This document shows positions 34,398-46,209 of a stretch of DNA of 64,000 nt, piece by piece. Made by a program: the position numbers and the translations under genes. The notes beneath the pieces are model-generated. The model was not told where the DNA came from. It made no database searches and was given only the letters and a program-made list of their open reading frames with translations. The stretch is taken from NCBI GenBank assembly GCA_016785225.1, contig JAFBJZ010000635.1, positions 372,001 through 436,000 of the forward strand. Direction: 5' to 3'. Position 1 is the first letter of the stretch, and each line of letters opens with the position of its first letter. Origin of the DNA: Psettodes erumei. Its lineage: Eukaryota; Chordata; Actinopteri; Pleuronectiformes; Psettodidae.

Positions 34398-37170
34398 AAA
34401 CGTGAACATGAACACCCCCCTCCCCCGCAACCTCTTCTGACTGAAAGTCATATATAGATGCATGATAAATGTTTAATCAGAGAAAGACCTAAAATGTTTA
34501 ATCAGGGCTATAAATGGAAACAAAGAGAAAAAAGTGTAACAGATAGCTTTCAATCTGTGCAAGATAGCTGGTCTCCTCAGTTTGTTTATTACACTGTCAT
34601 CACAACATTATACCATGCATGGTGTTTTATCCGCCTCATCTAAATATGAATTAACAGATGTGGGGATGTTTGGTCTCAATATGCTGTCGGTCTGTAGCAC
34701 TATCAGTAAAAACCTTTGCGTGTGATGGTGTAAGGGGTTATTGCTATCTATCCTCATAAATATTTGTAGCAACTAAATATCCAGCGTGTTGGGAATTTTG
34801 AGAGGGAAAGAAAGTGAGATGTCAGGGTGGCAAGCTTTAGCTACCAAGTAAATTACGTGACAGCTGCTTTCACTGCTGGGAGTTTACAGGATGCTGGACT
34901 GCGTTAACAACCAGTGGACAGAAGCAACCTATAGTTATAGCTAATCTCTTTGTTCTAAATCAACTCGAGCCCTGGGCTCTCGACTATAGGTACTATATTG
35001 GCAACTACATGAGCCAAAGTGTTTTCAGCACCATGGACAGCTGCAAGAGTCTGCATTGCGCCACCTAGTGTTTGGTAGAAGGTCACTGATAAAACTTCAG
35101 CCCTTAGGGAGAACTTCTGAAACAACTCCAGCCCTCAGCGGTGGAGACAGTGCATGAGTCTTGATGGTTTAACTCCACCACAGATACAGGAAGGTGGGTG
35201 TGAGGGAGGGCATTCAGCTTACGTCGCAGGGTCCCATCGTGACTTGTGCCAGGTGGCGTAAATCACAAATAAACTTAAAAGAGGAGTCGCTGCAACACTG
35301 AAGCTGCTGGTGCCCGGGGCTTCAGGAGCGAGCATCGGATATTGAACCTGAATAAAAGTGACATGTTTGAGAAGGAGAAACTACTTGGTTGCTGCAGCCG
35401 CACTTCAGGGCAAAGGGCGACGTTGGTACTTGGATTATTTGAGGATTGCAGTCTGAGCGGGTTGACCTCAGGGCTCGCCAGCAGTGACCAAAGCAGTGTT
35501 TGATAATGTAGTATTGATGATGACAAACAAATCAGTTATAAAATTATCAGTTAAAGGAATGTTATAAATAGGTGTTTTGTAATTTTTCACTATGTTTGTT
35601 TCAGGCTTTGTGGTGTTCCTCCTTTTACTTGGTAATATGTCACTGTCATTGCTTACGGTTTTGAAAAACTGGGTGATTCAAAAACAAATAGACATATATT
35701 CCAGAATTATTTACTCGAAACATAAACCCTATCAATCAACCTTTTGGCAAGCCTGTTTTTCAATGTAAGCCATGCATTGCGCAACCAGAAAATTTGTCAC
35801 CACCATAGCAATGTTGGGCTTTTTCATCAAGTCTGGACTGACATTCTTCTAAAAATGTCACAGGTTACATACACAGCACAAAGAAGCTTAGATAAATACC
35901 TGGTTTTGTCTGAAATGCCACATTTAGAAAACTTGCACTGGGAAGCATGGTTGTCAGCACCTGGCAGCTCCAAGGAAAAAGCAGGTCCTGAAAAACATTA
36001 TTGTTGCCATATCATTTATCATTAAATGTGGATTCTAAGAAAGAAATGCTTGAACTGCAGTTACCACTTGTATGGCTAAATTATAAACTACTTTACAGAA
36101 AATATTGCAGTTAGTCTCCAGAAGCAAATTTATTCTCCATTGTGACTTTATTAGGTTGAGCTTTTTTTTTATCATCATCCACACATCCATCCATGTGTTG
36201 GATGTCTTGACTCCTAGTCATAGAATAATAATTTAAGATTCAATATCATGTAAACAGTCCCACTGACAACATGGGTTTGCTTCAGCACCTCATGACAAGT
36301 GCTTAGAGCACTGCTAACCACTGTCCTGCTGATGTGTCAGGTCCTCCAGCTCCATGGGTGGTGTTTTTGTTGGTGACCCCGGACTCGAAACGTCGCTTCT
36401 CCTGCTGTGAACCAATTGAAGACCATTACCAGAGGAATACGCTTGGCAGAAACGATGCAACACTGACCTCTCCTGTTTGTTACCGTTTACTGCGTGCAAT
36501 AAAAAACGGGTAAAGCAAGAGACTGTATTAAGTCCCATAATTAGGTGATTATTGTGCTTGATATCTTTATCCATAATAGGAATACAGTATATACACCTAA
36601 AATTAACAGCCATGCGTATAATTATGACTATCTTCCCTGTCACCTGGGAAATTCGCATGTTTGTAATGGTATTTTAGATGATACAATTTAAGTTGAAGGT
36701 GCTTTATCTATTGCTGATTCTAAATGCATTAATAAGCAAATTTAAATTGAGTTGCACAAACAACCCAAAAATGTACGTTGTCAGATTTGTCCATCTAATT
36801 TTTAAATAATATACAAGTAAGCTACTTCTTCAAACACAATATTAGGCAACGCTTTATGCTTAGGCAATTTATGTGCATATATTTTTTCATAGATTTTTAA
36901 AATTTAAAATAACATTACAAATTATATTTTTTTATTATATCGTAACTTTTCTTGCAGCTTTTCTTTTTTTTTTATCGATGTAAAGTGCCTGCGCTTTTTT
37001 GGTCAATAAAGTTTTGACAGGAAAAAAAAGGGAGGCTGAGTAAGAGGAGATGTAGCTAGCTCTCATTTGCAGTTGCTCCACAGAGGTAACTACAGTTAAC
37101 AGCTAGCTGTATTTATATATAGCATTCAAACATAACTTATAATACGTGTTCTCGTCAATACAACAAGCAG

Positions 37171-37746
37171 GTGAGAAGCTACTCGCATGCTAACCCGACG
37201 TTATGTAGCCGGGTGAGCTTATTGAGAACCGTTCAACTTCGGAGCTGGCTATCTGTTGTTAGCCGGCCAGTGTACGCTAGCTTGCCATTATTGCCAAAAC
37301 AAGTTGATTTCATGGAGACACCACAGTTGACAAAAAAAACTGCCTTGCAGTATTGGCATGTATACAAACTACTGTAAACTTGAGTAACAGTTTGCTCTTG
37401 ATATCGTCGGTTGTTTTGCTATTTGTGCAGTTTGTTGTAAGTTTGCTAGAAAGAACGTGAATTAGCCACAGTGGATTCCGGGTGAGCAGCTGCCTCAGTT
37501 TGTTTTCAGTGAATGCACATTTATTTGGGACACTTAAAAGAAAAGTGAGCAGGCCTCAGCTGCTGGATAAAATCTCATTTAACCATAACTGAAGCGGTTG
37601 ATGAGGATATTTGAGGATTATAACAGGCATCGGAGCCTCTGTATCATCCACCCAACACGACTTACTCCTTCTCTGCAGATCCATATCATCAGCTTTTGTC
37701 ATGTTATAATTCATCTTAGAATTTCTGCTCGTCATTTATTTGGCAG
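37171..37746 (+). other. fbxo30: possible fbxo30 5' UTR intron
   Basis: A good donor CAG|GTGAGA is at 37170/37171, and an acceptor TTTATTTGGCAG ends at 37746, 59 bases before the fbxo30 ATG. Removing this interval would take out several upstream ATGs and leave an ATG-free proximal leader. Human FBXO30 also has a non-coding first exon. Inferred from splice motifs only. Confidence 0.4.
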
Positions 37747-37805
37747 GACGGTGGATTTTATCACACAGTCACCCACAGCTGCTCTCCACCCCCTCAGCTC
37801 TGAAG

Positions 37806-39884
37806 ATGGAGGAGGACCATGTGCACTGTATGTCCTGTGTTAACCAGAGATGCATGGTGAGACCTGAGCCAGGCATATCTTGTGATCTTATGACCTGTCC
37901 TCTGGTGTGTGGAGCTGTATTTCACGCCTGCAAAGTTGACGAGCACCAACTTATGTGCCCACTGGCGAGGGTACCCTGTCTAAACAGTGGCTATGGCTGC
38001 CCCGCCACCCTGGTGCGCAACCAAATGTATGGACACCTCGAGGTGTGCCCTGCTGGAGTGGTGTGCTGCACTATGGAGTGGAACAGATGGCCTGTTAGTT
38101 GCCTGGACTATACTTCCTATGAAAGCCTGAGCCGTGGGGTGGAGGAGGTGGAGCAGCTGGACATGGCACTTGCGCTTCAGGACCAGCGCACACTACTCGA
38201 GTCCCTGAAGTTGATCGCCATGGCGCCTACCGCAGAGGAAGAGCCACTAGTCCCAGTCGGCAAAGAGAACAGGGCAATGGACTCAGCTTTGCCAACACCT
38301 GCCCCTGAGGCCTCCATCTTTACTGAGTCACCTTCACAGTCATCATCCTCACATCACCCGCAACCTCCCCCACCAGGCTCGGCAAGGGAGAAAATTGTCA
38401 GTGGAATTAATGGCTTGAACGAGGAGCACTTCAGTAAGCTTTATGAGGCCACAGTCGAGACTGCAAGGAGTTTAGCTGCTGCATTAGACTTTGTAAGCAG
38501 TGCAAGTTCTGTTGACAGCAGCACAGAGCATGTGAACAAAGGAGCTGCTACGCAGAACGGTAGAATGGGCAGCAATGGAGATCTTCAGAATGGACTGGAA
38601 GACAAAACACCTGCTGCTGATGTTTTGAATCAAAGAGAGATGGAGGAGAAAAGTGTTTGTTCTAACTGTCTGAGTGGAAATGGGGCTTTTAAAGGAACTG
38701 ATCTTAAGATTTTCAACTCAACAAACGGACCACAGTCAGGAGCGTGTTTGGAGACAGCTTTACCTGCCGAGGTGCGAGGTGACATGAACGCCGATGCTTC
38801 TCAAGAGCCAGCGACACCTCAGATGACCTCTCCGGTGCATGTCAGCCCGGCTGTGGCGCAGAGGGCCGGTCACGTAGTCCTGGAAGACAGAGGGCTCGTC
38901 CTTTTAGAAAACCACGGGTCTGAGCGCAAGTTCCACAATTACCATTACTTTTATAGGGGCCAGAGCCAATGTTCATTACCTCATGGACGGATCGGTTTCA
39001 TCCCAGACAGGTCACTGTACAGAGTGCGACCAAAAATGGAGGACAAGGCGGTGGATACCTCAGATCTGGAGCAGGATGATGACCCCATGGGTCTAGGAGA
39101 GATCGACCTGATCACAGCGGCACTGCTCTTCTGTTTAGAGGAGTCCAGAGAGTGCAGAAGGATCTCTGATACAGTCTTTGTTGACGGCTACCGTGTTGAC
39201 TTTGGCACACAGACGTTCACTTTCCCCGCAGCAATCTTGGTAACAAACACTAGAGTGGGGGACATGGCCTCCGCGTCTGCCTGTGATCACGCCGCCCCCC
39301 AGCTCTCCTACCCCAGCCCTTTCCGCACCCTCCGCCTCGGCCTCGTCCTGGAGGCTCTGGAGGTCGAGGCGGTCCCACATAACCGCTACCTCCCTTCCAA
39401 CCCTCGCTACCAGCACATGTTCCCCTTCGTCTGTGGCCAGTCATTCCGCCGGGACCAGTTTTCATCCCATTTCACAAATGTCCACGGTGACATTCACGCT
39501 GGCCTCAATGGTTGGATGGAGCACCGTTGTCCCCTGGCATATTACGGCTGCACTTTTTCCCAGCGGAGGTTTTATCCATCCACCCCGGGGGCCAAGGTGG
39601 TTCATGACAGGCACCTCAAGGCCTTCGGGGTTCAGCCATGCCCAAGGGCTAAACATCCAAGCGACTCCCAGTCTGACCAATTTAGTGGGCTGCCCATTGA
39701 GATACTGTGGCACATAGCTGGATTCCTAGACAGTTTTAGCCTGTGCCAGCTGTCACTGGTTTCACGAACTATGAGGGAGGTGTGTGCCAGCCTCCTCCAG
39801 ACCAGGGGCATAGTGGAGCTGCAGTGGGAGCAAAGACAAGGCCCTGGTGCTCGTGGCACTGTGTCATGGCAGATCAAAAATCGA
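37806..39884 (+). CDS. fbxo30: fbxo30 coding exon 1
   Basis: It encodes residues 1-693: the zinc finger, the variable middle, the conserved C-terminal block and the F-box, ending SWQIKNR. The donor is CGA|GTGAGT in phase 0, giving IKNR|VWRF, which matches human IKEKVWRF. The minus-strand and alternative-frame ORFs inside it are shadows. Confidence 0.95.
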
Positions 39885-40191
39885 GTGAGTAGAAAACTAC
39901 ACCTTCAAATGTATTGTGAGTTTATGTGTGAATTTGCGAAGATATTTTTTGAATGCAATGCCATTTCAACATGCATTTTTCTGTTTACTGCCACAGGTGT
40001 GGAGGTTCAGCACCGCCTTCAGCCCCGTGCTGTCATGGGGATTCACCGATCTCCCCAGCATGTCGGACCATCTCAAGAAGTGCCCCTTCAACGTAGTGGA
40101 GCACAAGACGGAACCTATACCCCTTCCTGCCATGTGCACCGCCCGAGATGGACACTCGCTGCGTCGCGTCCTGCGTCACATCAACACCTGA
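37806..40191 (+). CDS. fbxo30: F-box only protein 30, complete gene span (2 coding exons)
   Basis: FBXO30 (MUSA1) is the substrate adaptor of an SCF (SKP1-CUL1-F-box) ubiquitin ligase; in mammals it is linked to muscle atrophy and BMP signalling. Joining 37806-39884 and 39997-40191 gives 757 residues plus stop (human about 745). The N-terminus (about 8-95) is a TRAF-type zinc finger rich in Cys/His (HCMSCVNQRC, CPLVCGAVFHAC, CPLARVPC) and followed by VVCCTMEWNRWPVSC. A poorly conserved Ser/Pro-rich middle follows. From about residue 414 the conserved block begins: AVDTSDLEQDDDPMGLGEID, ITAALLFCLEES, SASACDHAAPQLS, FSSHF-NVHGDIHAGLNGWME and RCPLAYYGCTFSQRRF. The F-box is about 628-672 (GLPIEILWHIAGFLDSFSLC). 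The ATG at 37806 has strong context (A at -3, G at +4) and matches human MEEE. The in-frame ATG at 37740 lies before the likely acceptor. Teleosts have fbxo30a and fbxo30b; unresolved. Confidence 0.95.
39885..39996 (+). other. fbxo30: fbxo30 112-nt intron
   Basis: A very short intron with donor GTGAGT and acceptor TTTACTGCCACAG. It has no in-frame stop, so unspliced reading continues open into exon 2 in the wrong frame to 40274. Confidence 0.9.
39997..40191 (+). CDS. fbxo30: fbxo30 coding exon 2 (C-terminus)
   Basis: It encodes the last 64 residues: VWRFSTAFSPVLSWGFTDLP, SMSDHLKKCPFNVVE, IPLPAMCTARDGHSLRRVLR and HINT, then TGA. It is collinear with the human C-terminus (VWRFSTAF, ADHLKKCSYNVVE, IPLPCMC, GRSLRSVL). 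Confidence 0.95.
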   Translation: MWRFSTAFSPVLSWGFTDLPSMSDHLKKCPFNVVEHKTEPIPLPAMCTARDGHSLRRVLRHINT

Positions 40192-40253
40192 CCAAACAAA
40201 GTTCACCTCTCACAATCGCACAAGAGTCGCTGTGGTATTATGTGGATGTTGCA

Positions 40254-40259
40254 ATTAAA
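40254..40259 (+). promoter_or_regulatory. fbxo30: candidate fbxo30 polyadenylation signal (ATTAAA)
   Basis: A variant hexamer 63 bases after the stop, followed by a T-rich run. A canonical AATAAA further on (40823-40828) is the alternative. Confidence 0.3.
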
Positions 40260-40822
40260 ACTTTTTCTGCTTAAGCTATTAACTCTTCCTGTATTACACT
40301 ATAGTTTATGAAGAAGCCTTAATGAAATAATACCTTAACTGTCATAATGATGGTCTGCTGTGGGTGATCCCAATGTGGAGAGAAAAACATTAACCATTTA
40401 TCTTTGCATGATTTTTTTGCTGAAATGCACCCTTATTCTGGTAAGATAAAGTATATTTTCTTCAAGACAAATATGCACAATATATTTATAATATTCTATA
40501 TGGTATACTGAGAACGTGGAGAGAGATTTGAATGTTTTCACTATCTTGCCTTTCAGTAGCAGCCATGGGAAACAAGCAGATTAGTGGTTATATTGCATTA
40601 TTTTCTGTGTGTGACAGAAATCGTGCCAGCACTTTACACAAGATTTGCTAATCCCTCCTATGTTGATCTGTGACCCCAGGTGAACTAGTCTGTCTGATCC
40701 CAGTTAAGGATGTTAACCCAATGCAAATCTGCCGTCTGGGTTTGGTTGGGTCTCAGGATGTGAGAGACAGATGGATATTGATAGAAGAACAGCCCAACAA
40801 TGCATGTGATTTGCTACCATTT

Positions 40823-40828
40823 AATAAA
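40823..40828 (+). promoter_or_regulatory. fbxo30: candidate distal fbxo30 polyadenylation signal (AATAAA)
   Basis: A canonical AATAAA about 630 bases after the fbxo30 stop, followed by a T/G-rich stretch (TTTACATGTTTGTGTATTTT). It would give a more typical 3' UTR length than the proximal ATTAAA. Confidence 0.4.
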
Positions 40829-41473
40829 ATATTTACAGCCTTTTACATGTTTGTGTATTTTTAAAAGCGTCCGTCAGTTATTCAGTGAAACACTTTGTTG
40901 TATTTACTATCCACAGGTAGTAAAAATCTGGAAAAAATCTTAACCTTCTCAAATGCAGTTAAAATTGTGTAAAAAAAAAATACACCTGCCTAATAATGCA
41001 AGCAGGGCTCCTGATTAATATAGTAATGTGTAACGTACAGTTGATGACCAGGTAGAAGAATGAACTGTTTTACTCAGCACATTAATGGCAAATAAGAATA
41101 TGAACAAGAACAACAAAAAAAACTTATCCTGCCTTGGAGCCCAAAGGTTTAGTATCACTTAAACTATTAAGACTTAAGCACTTCAGGATTTTATTTATGA
41201 TATAATAATATCTAAATGAAGTATGCGTGTGCTTCTGAACGGAGGAAGCAAAAATGAAAGTGGGAGTGATTTGTGCACCAGCTTGTCTACCTTCTGGTGG
41301 GGTTCGTAGAAATTGTGGCAAAGTGGGACCTCACTCTTTTCCCATCTACGCTGCGAACTCCACCAGTCAAAACAAGACCCGGCTATTTTTAGGCGACACC
41401 ACACAGTATGTGACCGCACGGACTTATTAACTGTAATAACCGAAGCCCGCGACGCCGTGTCAGGGCTGCGACC
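40829..41473 (+). promoter_or_regulatory. epm2a: fbxo30-epm2a spacer and epm2a promoter region
   Basis: The left part is A/T-rich with an A run near 40971-40981. CpGs become frequent from about 41390 through epm2a exon 1, which suggests a CpG-type promoter without an evident TATA box. The transcription start cannot be placed. Confidence 0.4.
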
Positions 41474-41720
41474 ATGCTGTTCAGATTCGCTGTCATTCTC
41501 ACTCCGGAGTCTTCGGACGTGGAGGTGTTTGTTTTGGGTTCGCGTGAGGAGATGGGCCACTGGGACCCGGGCAGAGCGGTCCGCATGACAGCGTCACGGA
41601 CGCCGCTGTCGACACAAGAACCGAGCCTGTGGATCGGCGACGTGCGGCTGGCGGAGCCGTTCAAAGACACGCTGTGGTTCAAGTTCGTGAAAAGAGTCAG
41701 AGGCGATTATATCTGGGAAG
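41474..41720 (+). CDS. epm2a: epm2a coding exon 1
   Basis: It encodes residues 1-82 plus one base: MLFRFAVILTPESSDVEVFV, LGSREEMGHWDPG and DTLWFKFVKRVRGDYIWE. CBM20 core and CpG-rich. Donor GAAG|GTATCC. Confidence 0.93.
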
Positions 41721-44700
41721 GTATCCGCCACCCCTGTGACGTTGTAGAAATAGGTGCCTTTCGAGGCGTCACGTCGATTTAATGCAATACCCATCAAAAG
41801 GTCACGTTTCTGGCAAACGACGATAACAACTCCGCCATGTTTTGGTTCATACTGTGTAATGTATCCTTCCGCCACACGATGGCGGTAAAGTGACGCTTGT
41901 CATTTACTAAATGAAGACCGGCTTATCAATTACACTTTACATGTATAGTTAAAAGAAAAAAGCGATTCCACTTCATAATATGATATTACATTATTAAATT
42001 GCTTTTACAATTATGCAAAATATAATTCGACAAATATCATCAGTAAAATGATACCGAATGTAAAATGGCCCCTTTCAGGCTGACAGAGCACTGTTTACAT
42101 TATATTACATGATGATTATTTAACAACCTAGCAGCAAAACTGTGGCTGGTTGAGGTGCTTTATATATGGTCCCTGACGGATGAATGTAGTGAAGTAAAAT
42201 GTACATTTCCCTCAGAATTCTTTTGGAGTTCAAGCACTGAATAACAGAAATATAAATATTAAAATTACAAATACCTCAAAAGAAAATGTAATTTATTACT
42301 CTCCACTACTGCTTGTTATTAAGAGACCTTTTCCTCCTCCCTCTCTGCCTGATGCTTCAACAGTTGCTTTCCTGTTTAATGCAGCTCTACGCAGTAAAGA
42401 GTTTGTATATTTTCTTTAGAAGAGACATCTTTGTTCTGTGAGTACCTGGTATTCAGTCTCTAACTTGCACAAAGGTTGTCCTCTTTGTCACCAGGCAGCA
42501 GTCCAAGCCATGACAGGTGGTGTACGTACGACGACGGGAACGTGGTGGATGGAGTGCACTGCCACCCGATTGGTCACTGGATAGAGGAAACAGGACACAC
42601 AGATGAGATGAGACACACCACCAACTTTTACTTCAGTGTAGCTGGTCAGATGGCTATGCATTTTTCCAGGTAACACAATTAAAAGCCTTATTTGCATGGT
42701 GTTGTATGGGGATGCTGTGGTTGTTCGGACATTCATATATTCTTTATCTCACATCTGCAATTGAAAAATCAGCCCCAAACTCACAAACTGCCAAAGTACC
42801 CTCCTTGCAGGAAATAAGGAGATCCAGTGAAATGCGTTGCTTGTTGCAAGTTATCTGCTTTTGTGATGGGAAGTTTTGACGTTTGCAGCAAATGTAATAA
42901 TAATAATAATAATACTAATGTGGTCCACTGGGGCCTGGGAATTTCCATGGTGAAGTGTGAGGATCAAATCGGCTCCTCTTTTCTTATCTTCCTTGTAGTT
43001 TTCAAGCATAACCAATCTTCTCTGGTGTGGCTCCTGCATTAATCTATGTTCTTAGTGCAAACTTGAATTCTACTTCGTCCCCATATTAAATCTGTCAGAG
43101 AGAGCTTGTGCCGTACTTCAGCGTCCTACAAAGAGGGCACGGCAGTCATGTCAGCCTTCGCGTCTTTGGATGAATGTTATGGGGCAGACAGAGCCACAGT
43201 CACCCTCTTGTGTCTGTTCATGCCTTTGTTTTTTAACCTTGCTCTCTTCCATTCTACCATTGCTGTCAAATTAAAAATGATTATTCTTTAAAAAAAAAAA
43301 CAAAAGTAGACCACTAGCAGTTGTTAATTACCTCCTGAACCTTATTGGCAACCTTTTAGCCTCCTAAACGCATGTCTGGGACAAAACTTGCAGGATTTTG
43401 AAGTCAAAGCAATGATGAAGCATGAGCAGTGGTGACAGGCTCAGAGCAACAAAAAAAAGCGAGGGTGTGCAGGTTCAACGGTCATACTTGAAAGAAATTT
43501 GTGTGTGGGGCTTGAGATGACACTCTATCAACCTAGCCATGCATGCCTTCCTTTTTTGTATGGTGTATACACAACGACACGGCATAGCAGGCATGCACAG
43601 CAGGAATTAACCCCAGGTCCCTGAAGCAGTGCACACAGAATTTGAATGAGAATGAGCAGCCTGCACCGGTACAGTCAGTTTTTAATTTGTGTCCGAAGAC
43701 CTAACAAGGCTTATGTCAAGGACCCGTGTTCGGCAGGAAGCACTGTGCCCTTGTACCTTGCCTATTAATAGCTTTTTAAATGAGTCTCTCAGACCTTGCA
43801 TCCATGTAGCCCGAAGTATGATTCAAACTCACCCCTGTAGTAAATCATGATATGATTCAGAGACGTTAACTCACTCTAACCGGTGTCTGGTCTCTTATGC
43901 TCTGTTCAGAGGAGAGGAGGCCTAAGGGTTACGCAGCAGGTTTTGTAATGAGTTTTTATTACCGTTCAGCTGAACAAGTGGGGTGTTTCAGCATGCTGAG
44001 ATTCTTGTTTTTCCAATCATGAGTCAATTTTTTAAAATTGTTTTGGAAAAACTAAACACCAGGGACAAAACTGACATCCTTTTCAAAAATTAATACCCTC
44101 CTACATTCTTTGAAAACACAATGTAAAACAAGAAAACCATCTTGCCTCATCATTTCCACTTCACTGCAACAGACTGAAATAGTCAAATTACTCAAAGAGT
44201 GTAAGAGATGTGATAAGAAAACATTTTTTTCATAACTTACACATATTTTTTGTAATAAATTGTTATCCTGATACATATTGACACTGTGAGAGTATGAAAA
44301 AACAGCCTGTAGTTCTTCAGTGGCAATAAAAGGACAGCTGTTTCGCCTACAGTGTATTTTTATGTAAAAAATGGAGGTCATCTGGGAACAGCAAGTCAAG
44401 ACCAGAGACGTTCACTGCAGTGCCGCTCTGGAAGATCACAGATTAACACTCCTCTCCTCCTTTTATGTGTCACCTCCTCTGGTTGTTGACTTTGTGCATG
44501 CTAATGAGCCCTAAATGGAGTCTGCCTCAGAACATAGGGGTCAGGAGGAAAATTACAGGTACAAGAGGTCAATAAAACATTGTTGCACTGAGGGAGAGAG
44601 GCGGGAAGGTAGGATAAAAGAAACGGAGATGAAGCCTTTTGCTTATTAGTGAACTACTGAGCTCAGCCTTCCTCTGATCTGCCTGTAAGACAGTCTCCAA

Positions 44701-46209
44701 AAACAACTTAGCCTTCCTGCATTATCTTATGTTATTAAACCCTGCCTTTAAATGGTAGATCCTTTCTAATCGTGGGTTATCTGATATATTCACCTTTGCA
44801 TTATCTTGCAAATTTCTTTGTGGCTTGTCAAGTCATTACTAAACCCTGCCATGAATTTCAACATGGACTATTTAACACACCGTACAAATGAATGCTAAAT
44901 GTTTAGTTTATTGCCCCCAGGGTGCTACCACGTGTTTGGCTCGGCAGCTGCCCACGACAGGTGGAGCACGTGACGATCAAGATGAAGCACGAGCTGGGCA
45001 TCACTGCAGTGATGAACTTCCAGACAGAGTGGGATGTGGTGAACAACTCCTATGGCTGCAGACGTGACCCCGGGGAAGCCATGACCCCAGAGACCATGAT
45101 GCATCTGTACAAAGACTGCGGCCTTTCGTATGTGTGGATGCCCACACCTGACATGAGCACTGAGGGTGAGGCGGATTTTGTGGAATGAATAGTAGTATTT
45201 ATACATAAGTCAGATTGAAGGAGCAGGTGCATCTCTGAGCTGGTATGGACTCAATATTTTCTTCCTTAACTCACTCATTGTGCTGTGTGTTTTCACATTA
45301 GAGAGCTAATTCAAAGGTTCCGCTCTTCACTTTCAAGGGTCAGAAAATGAGCGCAGATGAATGATTTTATTAAATGTTTCTAGAGCAAGATGAATGCAAG
45401 AGATACACCTGAAAAGAATCTGATTGGTGGAATCACAGTCAACCATGACTAAACACCCTCAGAGGTTACTTGCAATATATTTAAACAACTACCAATGTCA
45501 ACAAATCTCATGAAAATACCAACACCCACAATGAGCTGATCTAAGCCTGACCCTCTGTGTAACAGGCCTCCACTGTTGACCTAAGACTATTATAAACACA
45601 TTAGTGAGCCACATCATTACTTGAGGTGACATGTTTCTTCAATCTGAGTCAATCCCACACACACCCTCCTGCTTCCTGTAAATACTCACTGGAGTATAAA
45701 ATGTGTATAAATCCACAGCAGAAATATTGTATTAATGATGTTTGTTAAGATCTACCATTACCAGCCAAAAATGATCCTTTAAAAATAAAAATTAGCAAAA
45801 TATGAAGTTTTACTTCAGGAAAAACAATGAGGAAGTCAGAGAGATTAAAAAAAACAAACAAACAAAAAATTGGATTATCACCAGCCTCCTTTACGTGTAT
45901 TATGTGTCACTGTGTCCTCGTGCAGGTCGTGTCAGGATGCTTCCCCAGGCTGTATTCTTGCTTCATGGTCTCCTGGAGAACGGTCACACTGTCTACGTTC
46001 ACTGCAACGCCGGAGTGGGCAGGTCAACGGCAGCCGTGTGCGGCCTGCTCATGTACATCCTCGGCTGGAGCCTGAGGAAGGTGCAGTACTTCGTTGCGGC
46101 CAGGAGGCCGGCAGTGTACTTCGATGAGGAAGCTTTGGTCCAGGCTCGGGCAGACTTCCTCCAGAAGTTTGGACGACTGAGATCATCCATCGCTTACCCG
46201 GAGACATGA
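41474..46209 (+). CDS. epm2a: laforin, glycogen phosphatase, complete gene span (4 coding exons)
   Basis: Laforin dephosphorylates glycogen and partners with the ubiquitin ligase malin; loss in human causes Lafora disease. Joining 41474-41720, 42495-42669, 44921-45165 and 45926-46209 gives 951 nt, 316 residues plus stop (human 331). All junctions are GT-AG and in phase. The N-terminal CBM20 carbohydrate-binding domain is about 1-120, with W30, W68, K70 and W81 at the positions of human W32, W85, K87 and W99. The dual-specificity phosphatase domain follows, with VWLGSCPRQVEHVTIKMKHE, general-acid region MPTPDMSTEG (D218) and catalytic loop HCNAGVGRS (248-256, nucleophile C249). The C-terminus FLQKFGRLRSS matches human FFQKFGKVRSS. 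The ATG at 41474 has A at -3. No canonical AATAAA is visible in the kilobase after the stop. Confidence 0.96.
41721..42494 (+). other. epm2a: epm2a intron 1
   Basis: A 774-nt A/T-rich intron; no coding content. Confidence 0.9.
42495..42669 (+). CDS. epm2a: epm2a coding exon 2
   Basis: It encodes the split Gly83 to Ser140: SSPSHDRWCTYDDGN, PIGHWIEETGHTDEMRHTTN and FYFSVAGQMAMHFS, collinear with human. Acceptor GTCACCAG|GC; donor AG|GTAACA. Confidence 0.95.
42670..44920 (+). other. epm2a: epm2a intron 2
   Basis: A 2251-nt intron. It contains a (TAA)n run (42895-42914) and A runs; no recognisable exon. Confidence 0.9.
42895..42914. repeat. (TAA)n microsatellite
   Basis: Six to seven TAA units in epm2a intron 2. 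Seen directly. Confidence 0.8.
44921..45165 (+). CDS. epm2a: epm2a coding exon 3
   Basis: It encodes the split Arg141 to Glu222 plus one base: VLPRVWLGSCPRQVEHVTIK, MKHELGITAVMNFQTEWDVV and LSYVWMPTPDMSTE. Acceptor TTGCCCCCAG|G; donor GAGG|GTGAGG. Confidence 0.96.
45166..45925 (+). other. epm2a: epm2a intron 3
   Basis: A 760-nt intron with an (A/AAC)-rich run near 45849-45868; no coding content. Confidence 0.9.
45926..46209 (+). CDS. epm2a: epm2a coding exon 4 (catalytic loop, stop)
   Basis: It encodes the split Gly223 to Thr316: GRVRMLPQAVFLLHGLLENG, VYVHCNAGVGRSTAAVCG and RRPAVYFDEEALVQARADFL, then TGA. Acceptor CCTCGTGCAG|GT. Confidence 0.96.

Larger units (their letters stand above)
33248..37170. 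other. intergenic region between divergent grm1 and fbxo30
   Basis: It holds the upstream regions of both divergently transcribed genes. Contents: an AC tract (33513-33579), a CT tract (34344-34397), an A/T-rich block (about 36700-36960) and an AATAAA-containing run at about 37003. No coding exon was found on either strand. In human, SHPRH occupies this interval; none of its helicase/RING sequence is visible here. Confidence 0.6.

Noticed and set aside
39283..39717. 144-residue alternative-frame ORF within fbxo30
   Set aside because: Overprinted frame of the conserved FBXO30 block; no independent similarity recognised.
37740..40274. A single 844-residue fbxo30 ORF
   Set aside because: It starts upstream of a likely splice acceptor and reads through the 112-nt intron, losing the conserved C-terminus; the two-exon 757-residue model matches human.
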